In this document: one piece after another, positions 52,597-61,604 of the stretch
Numbering within the stretch: position 1 is the stretch's first letter
How the letters are laid out: each line of letters starts with the position of its first letter
Source: Pseudomonas sp. P8_229
GTDB taxonomy: Bacteria; Pseudomonadota; Gammaproteobacteria; Pseudomonadales; Pseudomonadaceae
NCBI RefSeq assembly: GCF_034008635.1
Contig: NZ_CP125378.1
Location: 2,532,001 to 2,596,000 of the forward strand
DNA: 64,000 bases
Direction of reading: 5' to 3'
Made by a program: the position numbers and the translations under genes
The notes under the pieces: model-generated
Database searches by the model: none
What the model was told of the DNA's origin: nothing
Seen by the model: the letters and a program-made list of their open reading frames with translations, nothing else

Positions 52597-53076
52597 TCAG
52601 TCGCGCGCTAAAAGGCGCGGGGCAAGCTCTTTGAGGGCGCGGCGATACACCTCGCGCTTGAATGTCACCACCTGGCCCAACGGATACCAATAGCTGACCC
52701 AGCGCCAGCCATCGAACTCCGGTTTACCGGTCAAATCCATCCGCACCCGCTGCTCGTTGGAGATCAGGCGCAGGAGAAACCATTTCTGTTTCTGGCCGAT
52801 GCACAGCGGTTGGCTGTGGGTACGCACCAGACGTTGCGGCAAACGATAGCGCAACCAGCCCCGAGTACAGGCCAGTATTTCAACATCTTCACGTTCCAGG
52901 CCAACTTCTTCGTTCAGCTCGCGGTACAAGGCGTCTTCCGGCGTCTCCTCGGGGTTGATTCCCCCTTGCGGAAACTGCCAGGCATCTTGATTGATACGGC
53001 GAGCCCACAGCACCTGGCCGGCGTCATTCGTCAGAATGATCCCGACATTGGGGCGGAAACCATCGGGGTCGATCAC
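52597..53076 (-). CDS. rppH: RNA 5'-pyrophosphohydrolase RppH
   Basis: RppH removes pyrophosphate from mRNA 5' ends, triggering decay. The start was set at a GTG (53074-53076) giving [15 protein letters not shown], the family N-terminus, with GAGG upstream; this yields 159 residues. The Nudix box lies within [20 protein letters not shown] and continues VGL, with all catalytic Glu residues. It lies 22 bp upstream of ptsP and is probably co-transcribed with it. Confidence 0.96.
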
Positions 53077-53219
53077 GGCAACAACCTCGCAAACGCATGT
53101 CGCCGCATTGTTCCACAAAGCTTGATAAGGCGGCAACGAAGGTTCCTACCTTATGTGCACTCTTGTGAAAAGACCGTATTCTTGTCGCCTTTTTACTGAC
53201 TTTTCAGCGGGTAACTGCA

Positions 53220-53876
53220 ATGCGCCTGGCTCTATTCGATTTGGACAACACCCTTCTGGGCGGCGACAGCGATCACGCCTGGGGCGACTATCTGTGCGAA
53301 CGCGGCTTCCTCGACCCGATCGCGTACAAAGCACGCAACGACGAGTTCTATCAGGATTACCTGGCCGGCAAACTGGATAACGCCGCGTACCTGAACTTCT
53401 GCCTGGAAATCCTCGGCCGCACCGAAATGGCCGTGCTCGATCAATGGCACAACGATTACATGCGCGACTGCATCGAACCGATCGTGCTGCCCAAGGCGCT
53501 GGAGCTGCTGAAAAAGCACCGCGACGCTGGCGACAAACTGGTGATCATCACCGCCACCAACCGCTTCGTCACCGCACCGATTGCCGTGCGCCTGGGCGTT
53601 GAAACCCTGATCGCCACCGAATGCGAAATGATCGACGGCCGCTACAGCGGACGCAGCACCGACATTCCGTGCTTTCGCGAAGGCAAGGTGACGCGCCTGA
53701 ATCGCTGGCTGGCAGAGACCGGGCATTCGCTGGATGACAGCTATTTCTACAGTGATTCGATGAATGATTTGCCGCTGCTGGAGCAGGTGGCGAACCCGGT
53801 GGCGGTTGATCCGGACCCGAATCTGCGGGCTGAAGCCGAGAAACGTGGCTGGCCGGTGATTTCGTTGCGCGGCTGA
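53220..53876 (+). CDS. HAD-IB family phosphatase (SerB-like, possible histidinol-phosphatase)
   Basis: A 218-residue HAD subfamily IB hydrolase. Motif I is [12 protein letters not shown] (D7, D9), motif II lies in [10 protein letters not shown], a lysine is in [11 protein letters not shown], and motif IV is in [13 protein letters not shown]. The substrate cannot be read from sequence. The family is annotated variously as phosphoserine phosphatase-like or histidinol-phosphatase, and pseudomonads need a histidinol-phosphatase of this kind. It is divergent from rppH, the order known from P. aeruginosa PA0335-PA0337. Confidence 0.8.
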   Translation: MRLALFDLDNTLLGGDSDHAWGDYLCERGFLDPIAYKARNDEFYQDYLAGKLDNAAYLNFCLEILGRTEMAVLDQWHNDYMRDCIEPIVLPKALELLKKHRDAGDKLVIITATNRFVTAPIAVRLGVETLIATECEMIDGRYSGRSTDIPCFREGKVTRLNRWLAETGHSLDDSYFYSDSMNDLPLLEQVANPVAVDPDPNLRAEAEKRGWPVISLRG

Positions 53877-53883
53877 TGACGCC

Positions 53884-53958
53884 TTCGCGAGCAGGCTCGC
53901 TCCCAAATTGGATCTGTGTCGTTCACAAATCCCCTGTGCGAGCGAGCCCGCTCGCGAA
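53884..53958. repeat. REPIN-like inverted repeat, slightly degenerate
   Basis: Arms TTCGCGAGCAGGCTCGCTCC and GAGCGAGCCCGCTCGCGAA bound 75 bp, with several differences from the common form. It lies between the convergent HAD and DUF2269 genes. Confidence 0.8.
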
Positions 53959-53981
53959 TGGGGCCAACCCGGTCTCAAGCC

Positions 53982-54407
53982 TTAAACAGGCTTGGCGCCC
54001 ATCAACCCGGCAATCGCCACAAAGCAGACAAAGCTGAACAAGGCCAAGGCAAAACTGAACTTGCCGACGCCACCCGGCGCCTTGCGCAGGCGATTCAAAC
54101 GCACCAGCAACCAGAACCATGCCAGCGCCGCCACGGTGTACAGCACGCTGGAGGCCAGCAGCCAGGTCTGCCCCAGTGGCCAGCCGACCAGATGCACCAT
54201 GCCCCAGCCGGTGAACGGCATGCTCAACAGCGCCAGCCCCATCAACAGCCAGATGAACACCCGAGGCCGTTGCAAGGTGCGGCTGCCGGCCGTTGCGTCA
54301 CCTTTGCGCCGTGTCAGTAAAACCCAGATTCCCAGACCCAGCGCACTGGCCAGCAACACCACCGTCGCCACCATGTGCGCCGTTTTCAGGGCGGTTAACG
54401 TTTCCAT
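53982..54407 (-). CDS. DUF2269 family membrane protein
   Basis: A 141-residue inner-membrane protein with about four hydrophobic segments. It begins METLTALKTAHMVATVVLLASALGLG, with the conserved KxxHM region of the DUF2269 family. No catalytic motif was seen and the function is unknown. It lies 39 bp downstream of ilvA on the same strand and may be read through from it. Confidence 0.78.
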   Translation of the reverse strand: METLTALKTAHMVATVVLLASALGLGIWVLLTRRKGDATAGSRTLQRPRVFIWLLMGLALLSMPFTGWGMVHLVGWPLGQTWLLASSVLYTVAALAWFWLLVRLNRLRKAPGGVGKFSFALALFSFVCFVAIAGLMGAKPV

Positions 54408-54446
54408 TGTTCGATTTCCTTATGGCCTGCCCATCAGCGTAGCCGC

Positions 54447-55961
54447 TCAGCCAAGAAACAGCTTATAGGCCGGGTTATCACTTTCATCCCAGTACGGGTA
54501 ACCGATTTCCGCCAGCGCCGCCGGCACCAGATGACGCTCGTCATGAGGCACTTGCAGGCCCGCGACGACACGGCCGTCCGCCGCACCATGGTTGCGGTAA
54601 TGGAACATCGAGATGTTCCAGCGTCCGCCGAGCTTGTTGAGGAAGTTGAACAGCGCACCCGGACGCTCCGGAAATTCGAAGCGCAGCACCACTTCATCGA
54701 CCACTTGCGCCGCGCGCCCGCCGACCATGTGGCGGATGTGCAGCTTGGCCAGTTCATTGTCGGTCAAGTCGATGACCGGGAACCCTTGCTCGGTCAGGCT
54801 TGCCAGTAGCGCGCTGCGCGGATCGTTTTCCGGGTGGGTCTGCACGCCAACGAAGATGTGCGCTTCGCTGCCGGTGTTGTAGCGGTAGTTGAATTCGGTG
54901 ATCTGGCGCTTGCCGATCGCTTCGCAGAAGGCCTTGAAGCTGCCGGCCTGCTCGGGGATGGTCACGGCGATGATCGCTTCACGGCCCTCGCCCAGCTCGG
55001 CGCGCTCGGCGACGTGGCGCAAGCGGTCGAAGTTGACGTTGGCCCCGGAGTCGATGGCAACGAAGGTCTGGCCGCTGACACCGCGCAACTCGACGTACTT
55101 CTTGATCCCGGCCACGCCCAAGGCACCGGCAGGTTCGGTGATCGAGCGGGTATCGTCGTAGATATCCTTGATTGCCGCACAGATCTCGTCAGTGCTGACG
55201 GTGATCACTTCATCAACGTAGTCTTTGCAGATGTCGAAGGTGTGCTGGCCGATCTGCGCCACCGCCACGCCATCGGCGAAAATGCCCACGGTCGGCAGCA
55301 CCACGCGCTCACCGGCAGCCATGGCCGCTTGCAGGCAGTTGGAGTCGTCCGGCTCGACGCCGATGACTTTGATGTCCGGGCGCAGGTATTTCACGTACGC
55401 CGCGATGCCGGCAATCAGACCGCCGCCACCGACCGGCACGAAGATCGCGTCCAGCGGTTGCGGGTGCTGACGCAGAATTTCCATCGCCACGGTGCCCTGC
55501 CCGGCAATGGTGTGCGGATCATCGTACGGGTGGATGTAAACGTAGCCCTTTTCATCGACCAGTTTCAGCGAGTAGGCCAGCGCTTCCGGGAACGAATCAC
55601 CGTGCAGCACCACTTTGCCGCCGCGCGAACGCACACCTTCGACCTTGATTTCCGGGGTGGTCTTGGGCATCACGATGGTCGCTTTCACGCCCAGTACTTT
55701 CGCCGCCAGCGCCAGACCCTGCGCATGGTTGCCCGCCGACGCGGTAACCACGCCACGGGCGCGCTCTTCATCGCTCAGTTGCGTCAGCTTGTTGTAGGCG
55801 CCGCGAATCTTGAACGAGAACACCGGCTGCAAGTCTTCACGCTTGAGCCAGATGTCATTGCCCAGCCGCTCGGAGAGCTGGCGAGCGTTCTGCAGCGGGG
55901 TTTCTACGGCAACGTCATAAACGCGCGAGGTGAGGATCTTTTTGACGTACTGTTCGAGCAT
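54447..55961 (-). CDS. ilvA: Biosynthetic threonine ammonia-lyase IlvA
   Basis: IlvA deaminates threonine to 2-oxobutanoate, the first committed step of isoleucine synthesis. The 504-residue protein has an N-terminal PLP domain with the Schiff-base lysine in LQPVFSFKIRGAYNKL and the phosphate-binding PVGGGGLIAGIA. Two C-terminal ACT-like regulatory domains follow (about residues 330-500: LGEGREAIIAVTIPEQAGSF and FEFPERPGALFNFLNKLGG). The double regulatory domain fits isoleucine/valine feedback control. It is divergent from rpiA, as in E. coli-like and pseudomonad genomes. Confidence 0.97.
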   Translation of the reverse strand: MLEQYVKKILTSRVYDVAVETPLQNARQLSERLGNDIWLKREDLQPVFSFKIRGAYNKLTQLSDEERARGVVTASAGNHAQGLALAAKVLGVKATIVMPKTTPEIKVEGVRSRGGKVVLHGDSFPEALAYSLKLVDEKGYVYIHPYDDPHTIAGQGTVAMEILRQHPQPLDAIFVPVGGGGLIAGIAAYVKYLRPDIKVIGVEPDDSNCLQAAMAAGERVVLPTVGIFADGVAVAQIGQHTFDICKDYVDEVITVSTDEICAAIKDIYDDTRSITEPAGALGVAGIKKYVELRGVSGQTFVAIDSGANVNFDRLRHVAERAELGEGREAIIAVTIPEQAGSFKAFCEAIGKRQITEFNYRYNTGSEAHIFVGVQTHPENDPRSALLASLTEQGFPVIDLTDNELAKLHIRHMVGGRAAQVVDEVVLRFEFPERPGALFNFLNKLGGRWNISMFHYRNHGAADGRVVAGLQVPHDERHLVPAALAEIGYPYWDESDNPAYKLFLG

Positions 55962-56271
55962 CGGAAAGCATCACTGGCGATTGGGCGGGACCAAGGAGTC
56001 TAACCCGGCCTTTGCCTGGGCGACCACACTAAACAGGTGGTTTTAACCAGTGAGAACCCATTGTGGCGAGGGGATTTATCCCCGATGGAGTGCGAAGCAC
56101 TCCCCCAGCAGTCATCAAGTGATACCGCACCCTCAGGTTTTACGACGACTGCGTCGCTGGTCGGAGCGGTGCGACGTTTCGTTAAATCCCCTCACCACAG
56201 GAGGTTTTCGCCGGGCATGGGGATATAATACCGGCCTTTCCGTTCTTACCTTGCCCGCTTCCGGAGCCCGC
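55962..56271. other. Divergent ilvA/rpiA intergenic region
   Basis: These 310 bp contain a degenerate repeat (56062-56199), a TATAAT at 56224-56229 likely to serve rpiA, and the rpiA ribosome site CGGAG. No attenuator or small RNA was recognised on the ilvA side. Confidence 0.6.
56062..56199. repeat. Degenerate TGTGGCGAGGGGATTTATCCCC-type inverted repeat
   Basis: The left arm equals that of the element at 21609. The right arm is shortened and altered (TTAAATCCCCTCACCACA). Inner GAGTGCGAAGCACTC and CGACTGCGTCG hairpins are visible. Confidence 0.75.
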
Positions 56272-56946
56272 ATGACCCAGGATCAACTCAAACAGGCAGT
56301 GGCTCAGGCCGCCGTCGACTTCATCCTTCCAAAACTCGACGACAAGAGCATCGTCGGGGTCGGCACCGGCTCCACCGCCAACTGTTTCATTGATGCGCTG
56401 GCCCAGCACAAGGGCGCGTTCGATGGCGCGGTCGCCAGCTCCGAAGCCACTGCCGCGCGCCTCAAGGGCCACGGCATTCCGGTGTATGAACTGAACACCG
56501 TCAGCGACCTGGAGTTCTACGTCGACGGCGCCGATGAGAGCGACGCGCACCTGAACCTGATCAAGGGCGGCGGCGCAGCCCTGACCCGCGAGAAGATCGT
56601 CGCGGCCGTGGCCAAGACCTTCATCTGCATCGCCGACGCCAGCAAACTGGTACCGGTGCTGGGCGAATTCCCGCTGCCGGTCGAAGTGATCCCGATGGCC
56701 CGCAGCCACGTCGCCCGTCAACTGGTGAAACTGGGCGGCGACCCGGTGTACCGCGAAGGCGTGCTGACTGACAACGGCAACATCATCCTCGACGTGTACA
56801 ACCTGCAGATCACCAACCCGGTGGAGCTGGAAGCGCAGATCAATGCGATCGTCGGCGTGGTCACCAACGGCCTGTTCGCGGCGCGTCCGGCGGATCTGTT
56901 GCTGCTGGGCACCAGCGAAGGCGTGAAAACCCTGAAGGCTGAGTAA
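56272..56946 (+). CDS. rpiA: Ribose-5-phosphate isomerase A
   Basis: RpiA interconverts ribose-5-phosphate and ribulose-5-phosphate in the pentose phosphate pathway. The 224-residue protein starts [14 protein letters not shown] at the ATG with GGAG upstream. Active-site blocks are [45 protein letters not shown] and ALTREKIVA. The length is canonical. Confidence 0.97.
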   Translation: MTQDQLKQAVAQAAVDFILPKLDDKSIVGVGTGSTANCFIDALAQHKGAFDGAVASSEATAARLKGHGIPVYELNTVSDLEFYVDGADESDAHLNLIKGGGAALTREKIVAAVAKTFICIADASKLVPVLGEFPLPVEVIPMARSHVARQLVKLGGDPVYREGVLTDNGNIILDVYNLQITNPVELEAQINAIVGVVTNGLFAARPADLLLLGTSEGVKTLKAE

Positions 56947-56985
56947 GCCTGGCTGTCCACAGCTTGTGGGCAGATGCATTACCCC

Positions 56986-57075
56986 TGTGGGAGCGGGCTT
57001 GCTCGCGAAAGCGGTGGTTCAGTCAATGCAGATGTCGACTGATCCACCGCTTTCGCGAGCAAGCCCGCTCCCACA
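56986..57075. repeat. REPIN-like inverted repeat between rpiA and the SdiA-regulated gene
   Basis: TGTGGGAGCGGGCTTGCTCG arms in inverted orientation bound 90 bp and extend inward into a further AAAGCGGTGG/CCACCGCTTT pairing, giving a very long stem. Confidence 0.9.
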
Positions 57076-57096
57076 TTTGGTTTTTTGCGGTGTCAG

Positions 57097-58014
57097 TCAG
57101 TTTTGCGCTGGTTTCTTGAAGACGTAAAACAGGTTCGGCTCGCTCACCAGATACAACGTCCCGTCATCATCCATCGCAATGCCTTCGGCCTGCGGCACCC
57201 TCTTCTGCAAGCCCTGCCGACCCTTGTTCAGCGACAAGGTGCTCAATGGGCGCCCGTCCACATCCAGCTCCAGAATCAGCCCCGACTCGTCGGACAGCGC
57301 CAGCAAATGGCCGCTGCGCTCGTCGTATTGCAGGCTCGACAGATCGCGCACGAACATCCCGGCATCGCGCTTGGGGTTGTTGATCACGTGCACGGCGTAG
57401 GACTTTTCCGGATTGAAGTGCGGAAATCCGTGCACTTCATAAATCAGCATCGGATCACGCTCCTTGGCCACGAACAGGCGCTTGCCCACCGAGTCATACG
57501 CCAGACCTTCGAAGCCCTTGTTGCCGCTCATGTGTACGCCAAGGGTCATCTGTTCGGCGTCCGCCGCATCGAGGAACGTGGTGTCCTTTTGCAGATGGAC
57601 CTTGATCAGCCGTTGCTGGCGCTCGTCGGTGATCACGTAGGTGTCGGCGCTGATGAACTCCATCGCTTCCGGATCACCGAAGCCGATCAGTGCGATACGC
57701 CGCAGAATCTTGCCTTCGAGTGATAACTCGACCAGCTCGGCATTTTTGTTGGTCACGGTGAACAGGCTGTTGCGCACCGGATCGTAGGTCAGCGCCGACA
57801 CATCATCGTTCAGCCCGTCGATGACCCTGGCTTCGACCTCGACCCGGTATTGATCCAGGCCAATGGCCTCGCTGCTCAATGGCTGCCACAGGGTGTGCAG
57901 GTTGAACCAGGCGCGCTCGAACAGGCGCAGGTATTGGCCGAGCGCGATCAATGCGATCAGAGCCATCACCGACAGGATGACAAACAGGGGCTTGGGGCGG
58001 GCAAGTCGACGCAT
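57097..58014 (-). CDS. SdiA-regulated (YjiK-like) beta-propeller protein, copy 1
   Basis: A 305-residue protein with a basic N-terminus and one membrane anchor (about residues 10-28), then a periplasmic SdiA-regulated domain (PF06977-like). Conserved blocks are NDDVSALTYDPVRNSLFTV, KGFEGLAYDSVGKRLFVAKE and the C-terminal AEGIAMDDDGTLYLVSEPNLFYVF. The start at 58014 (MRRLARPKPLF) excludes an unlikely extension. Its function is unknown. A paralogue follows at 58117-59040 with the same C-terminal motif, so this is a tandem duplication. Confidence 0.82.
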   Translation of the reverse strand: MRRLARPKPLFVILSVMALIALIALGQYLRLFERAWFNLHTLWQPLSSEAIGLDQYRVEVEARVIDGLNDDVSALTYDPVRNSLFTVTNKNAELVELSLEGKILRRIALIGFGDPEAMEFISADTYVITDERQQRLIKVHLQKDTTFLDAADAEQMTLGVHMSGNKGFEGLAYDSVGKRLFVAKERDPMLIYEVHGFPHFNPEKSYAVHVINNPKRDAGMFVRDLSSLQYDERSGHLLALSDESGLILELDVDGRPLSTLSLNKGRQGLQKRVPQAEGIAMDDDGTLYLVSEPNLFYVFKKPAQN

Positions 58015-58116
58015 TCGGGCAGGCTCGGGATCAAAACAGGCGGATGAAATATCACGCCTGTCTGAACTGAAGCTTAATGGCCACTTGCCCGTGACCACAA
58101 GCCGGGGCCGATGGGC

Positions 58117-59040
58117 TTACTTCTGCTTTTCGAAGCGATAGAACAGGTTTGGCTCGCTGACCATGTACAGCGTGCCAGCCTCGTCCATGGTCACGCCTTC
58201 AGCGCGGGGAATGGTGTTCTTCAAACCGTTGAAGCCGCCGAGCAGGGTCATGAAGCTGACCTGCTCACCCTTCTCGTCCAGCTCCAGCAGCAGGTGCGAG
58301 TCGGCGGACAGCACCAGGGTGTGGCCGGTACGCGGGTCGATTGCCAGCGCAGACAGGTTGCGGATATCCAGTTCATCGCTGGCCAGCTTCTGCTTGTCGC
58401 CCTTGAGGATCTGGCTGCCGTCGCTTTTCCAGGTGAACAACGCCGGCGGGCGCTCTTCGCCCAACAGCAACTGCTGGTTGCGCGGATCCCAGGTGATCGC
58501 TTCGAACGCCTTGTTCTGGTTTTTCGACGGGCCGAGGTCGTATTTCGGGAAGTCGGCGATATTCAGCTCACGGGTGCTGGCATCGACCTTGACGATGGTC
58601 AGCAGGTGATCGCGTTCGTCGACGATCGCCATCAAGCCGTTTTCCATCACGGTCACACCTTCCGGGTTGACCCAGCCCACCAGCGGCATCTTGCGCAGCA
58701 CATCGCCCTGCAGGGTCAATTCGACCAGGAACGGGTTCTTGCCCATTACCGAAAACAGGGTTTTGGTCTGCGGGTTATAGGACAGGTCCGAGGCTTCGTC
58801 CTTTTCCATGCCCGGCAGCAGTTTGCCGTCGATCACCGCCCGATAGTCCGGCAACCAGATGCTGGCTTTCTGCTCGGCCTGACTCTCGAAACGCTCGCGC
58901 ACCCAGAGCAGGCCACGGTCATCCCAATGCATGGCAAACGCCAGACCATAAGCGGCGGCGAGCACCAGCAACAGCCAGACATACCAGCGCAGGGCAAAAC
59001 GTGAGCGACGAGGAGGATTGAGCTGAGTTTGAGCTGACAT
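58117..59040 (-). CDS. SdiA-regulated (YjiK-like) beta-propeller protein, copy 2
   Basis: A 307-residue paralogue of the preceding protein, with a membrane anchor at about residues 18-38 and a periplasmic beta-propeller-like domain. Shared blocks include DEASDLSYNPQTKTLFSVMGKN, KAFEAITWDPRNQQLLLGEE and AEGVTMDEAGTLYMVSEPNLFYRF. About 100 bp separate it from copy 1 on the same strand, so both are likely co-transcribed. No signalling or enzyme motif is visible, so the role is unassigned. Confidence 0.82.
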   Translation of the reverse strand: MSAQTQLNPPRRSRFALRWYVWLLLVLAAAYGLAFAMHWDDRGLLWVRERFESQAEQKASIWLPDYRAVIDGKLLPGMEKDEASDLSYNPQTKTLFSVMGKNPFLVELTLQGDVLRKMPLVGWVNPEGVTVMENGLMAIVDERDHLLTIVKVDASTRELNIADFPKYDLGPSKNQNKAFEAITWDPRNQQLLLGEERPPALFTWKSDGSQILKGDKQKLASDELDIRNLSALAIDPRTGHTLVLSADSHLLLELDEKGEQVSFMTLLGGFNGLKNTIPRAEGVTMDEAGTLYMVSEPNLFYRFEKQK

Positions 59041-59192
59041 CAGGGACGCGTTCCGAAAATTCAGGCTATGGGTAATAGCACAAAGAGGCCGGCTCAGACG
59101 CCAGAATGAGAGGAATTATCCGGACAGGATGTGAAAAAAACGGCAAATGGCGGGATTGCCCTTCGTCTTTGCGGGCCGCGACACAGAACCAA

Positions 59193-59282
59193 TGTAGGAG
59201 TGAGCCTGCTCGCGATGGCGTCGGCTCAGTCAACACGTTCGTTAACTGACAGACTGCTATCGCGAGCAGGCTCACTCCTACA
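59193..59282. repeat. REPIN-like inverted repeat (GTAGGAGTGAGCCTGCTCGCGAT type)
   Basis: Two inverted arms bound 90 bp, just downstream of the FAH-family gene stop (minus strand) and upstream of the SdiA-regulated genes. Confidence 0.88.
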
Positions 59283-59298
59283 GGGGGATTGCAGTGGG

Positions 59299-59964
59299 TT
59301 AACGCACGCTGCTGGTGAAGCTGCTCGCACCGACCAGTTCCAGCACGATATCGTCGCCGACATTCAGCGGGCCGACACCCACAGGCGTGCCAGTGAGGAT
59401 CACGTCACCGGCCTGCAGCGAGAAGCAGCCGGCCATGTGCTGGATCATCGGCACGATCGGGTTGAGCATCGCGCTGCTGTTGCCGTCCTGGCGCACTTCA
59501 CCGTTGATGGTCAGGCGAATGCCGATGTCGGTCAGGTCAGCGAAGGTGCTACCGACCACGAACGGGGCGATCACCGCCGCGCCGTCGAACGACTTGGCGA
59601 TTTCCCATGGCAGGCCCTTGGACTTGAGCTCAGCCTGTTTGTCGCGCAGGGTCAGGTCCAGCGCCGGGGCGAAACCGGAGATCGCATCGAGCACTTCTTC
59701 GCGGCTCGGCTTGGTCGACAGCGGCTTGCCGATCAGCACGGCGATTTCCGCCTCATAGTGCACCGAACCGCGCTCGGTCGGAATGCTGAAACCGCCTTCC
59801 AGCGGCACCACACAACTGCCCGGCTTGATGAACAGCAATGGTTCGGTAGGGACCGGATTGTCCAGTTCCTTGGCGTGTTCGGCGTAATTACGGCCAATGC
59901 ACACCACTTTCCCGATCGGGAAGTGAATGCGTGTGCCGTCGACATACTGGTGCTGATAGCTCAT
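59299..59964 (-). CDS. Fumarylacetoacetate hydrolase family protein (YcgM-like)
   Basis: A 221-residue FAH-fold hydrolase. Members split acylpyruvates or decarboxylate oxaloacetate using Mg2+ or Mn2+. The N-terminal block IGKVVCIGRNYAEHAKEL and the metal-binding HYEAEIAVLIG (Glu pair) are clear, followed by DLTLRDKQAELKSKGLPWEIAKSFD. The final block DVILTGTPVGVGPLNVGD is typical. It lies 39 bp downstream of the FAD-linked oxidase on the same strand, an arrangement conserved near serA in pseudomonads. Confidence 0.87.
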   Translation of the reverse strand: MSYQHQYVDGTRIHFPIGKVVCIGRNYAEHAKELDNPVPTEPLLFIKPGSCVVPLEGGFSIPTERGSVHYEAEIAVLIGKPLSTKPSREEVLDAISGFAPALDLTLRDKQAELKSKGLPWEIAKSFDGAAVIAPFVVGSTFADLTDIGIRLTINGEVRQDGNSSAMLNPIVPMIQHMAGCFSLQAGDVILTGTPVGVGPLNVGDDIVLELVGASSFTSSVR

Positions 59965-60003
59965 TTACCGACTCCTGCCTTCATTGATTCAAGGGATTGC
60001 CAA

Positions 60004-61398
60004 TCAAACCGCGAAGATCTTGCCCGGATTCATGATGCCGTTCGGGTCGAACACCGCTTTGACCGCTTTCATGTACTCGATTTCGACCGGGGAGCGGCTG
60101 TACGTCAAGTAGTCGCGCTTGGTCATGCCCACGCCATGCTCGGCGGAAATCGAGCCGTTGTATTTCTCGACGGTCTCGAACACCCATTTATTGACGGTCG
60201 CGCACTTGGCGAAGAACTCGTCCTTGCTCAGGTTATCCGGCTTGAGAATGTTCAGGTGCAGGTTGCCGTCGCCGATGTGGCCGAACCAGACAATTTCGAA
60301 GTCCGGATAATATTCGCCGACGATCGCGTCGATTTCCCGCAGGAATGCCGGCACTTTCGAGACAGTGACCGAGATGTCGTTCTTGTACGGCGTCCAGTGC
60401 GAAATGGTCTCGGAGATGTACTCGCGCAGCTTCCACAGGTTCTGCAGCTGGGTTTCGCTCTGGCTCATCACGCCGTCCAGCACCCAGCCCTGCTCGACGC
60501 AGTGCTCGAAGGTTTCCAGAGCGCTGTTGGCCACCTCTTCAGTGCTCGCTTCAAATTCCAGCAGTGCGTAGAACGGGCAGTCGGTTTCGAAAGGGGCCGG
60601 CACATCACCACGACCCAGCACTTTGGCCAGAGCCTTGTCGGAGAAGAACTCGAAGGCGGTCAGGTCGAGCTTGCCCTGGAAGGCATGCAGCACCGGCATG
60701 ATCGAGTCGAAGTCAGCGGTGCCGAGGACCATCGCGGTGAGATTTTTCGGCGCGCGATCCAGACGCATGGTCGCTTCAACCACAAAGCCGAGAGTGCCTT
60801 CGGCGCCGATGAACAACTGGCGCAAGTCGTAACCGGTGGCGTTCTTGATCAGATCTTTGTTCAGTTCCAGCACATCACCCTTGCCGGTGACCACTTTCAT
60901 GCCAGCGACCCAGTTGCGGGTCATGCCGTAGCGAATCACCTTGATTCCGCCGGCATTGGTGCCGATATTGCCGCCAATCTGGCTGGAACCGGCAGAAGCG
61001 AAGTCCACCGGGTAGTACAGGCCCTTCTCTTCAGCGACGGTCTGCAAATGTTCGGTGACCACGCCCGGCTGACAAACAGCCGTGCGATCGGTGAGGTTCA
61101 CGTCGAGAATCTGATTCATGTAGTCGAACGACACCACCACTTCGCCGTTGGCGGCCACGGCGGCGGCAGAAAGTCCGGTTCGCCCGCCAGATGGCACCAG
61201 CGCCACTTTGTGGGTGTTGGCCCAACGGACAATCGCCTGCACCTGCTCGATGGTCTTGGGAAACACAATGGCGCTCGGCGCGGGCGCGAAGTGCTTGGTC
61301 CAATCCTTGCCGTACGCATTCAGGGAGTCGGCGTCGGTCAGGACCTTGCCAGGCTCGACCAGGGTCTTCAGTTCATCAATCAGGGCAGGATTGGTCAT
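60004..61398 (-). CDS. D-2-hydroxyglutarate dehydrogenase-like FAD-linked oxidase
   Basis: A 464-residue FAD-binding type 4 oxidoreductase of the GlcD/D2HGDH group. The N-terminal PCMH domain has LVPSGGRTGLSAAA and the GGNIGTNAGGIKVIRYG loop. The C-terminal domain contains the zinc/substrate motif WFGHIGDGNLHLNILKP and SAEHGVGMTKRDYL. The start at 61398 (MTNPALIDELK) was chosen over an upstream ATG by family alignment. It is divergent from serA. In pseudomonads SerA makes D-2-hydroxyglutarate from 2-oxoglutarate while oxidising phosphoglycerate, and this enzyme recycles it, so the pairing is functional. Confidence 0.87.
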   Translation of the reverse strand: MTNPALIDELKTLVEPGKVLTDADSLNAYGKDWTKHFAPAPSAIVFPKTIEQVQAIVRWANTHKVALVPSGGRTGLSAAAVAANGEVVVSFDYMNQILDVNLTDRTAVCQPGVVTEHLQTVAEEKGLYYPVDFASAGSSQIGGNIGTNAGGIKVIRYGMTRNWVAGMKVVTGKGDVLELNKDLIKNATGYDLRQLFIGAEGTLGFVVEATMRLDRAPKNLTAMVLGTADFDSIMPVLHAFQGKLDLTAFEFFSDKALAKVLGRGDVPAPFETDCPFYALLEFEASTEEVANSALETFEHCVEQGWVLDGVMSQSETQLQNLWKLREYISETISHWTPYKNDISVTVSKVPAFLREIDAIVGEYYPDFEIVWFGHIGDGNLHLNILKPDNLSKDEFFAKCATVNKWVFETVEKYNGSISAEHGVGMTKRDYLTYSRSPVEIEYMKAVKAVFDPNGIMNPGKIFAV

Positions 61399-61604
61399 CG
61401 ACAGAACTCTCGAACAATTCATGGTCATCCTGAAGACGCTTCACGTCGCAGGAATGAGTGTTTCGCGGGGTGGCTATGCTAGCATACCGACCCCGCAGGC
61501 CAGTGCCCAAGGCCAGTTCTGCGGTGACGGCTTTCTTGCCGTGCGGGTCAGCTCCAGGCTGCTCCCCTCCCTGCCATTTTTCTCCGGGATACAGGTTTAC
61601 GCAG

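Noticed and set aside
50358..52634. 758-codon open frame antisense to ptsP
   Set aside because: It is the mirror of a high-GC gene with strong codon bias. The translation is His/Gln/Arg-rich with no domain, and ptsP motifs on the other strand are complete.
59131..61482. 783-codon open frame on the plus strand opposite the FAH and D2HGDH-like genes
   Set aside because: It is antisense to two clearly recognisable genes, has low-complexity His/Arg/Gln-rich composition, and starts inside a REP element. Long spurious frames are common in high-GC DNA.
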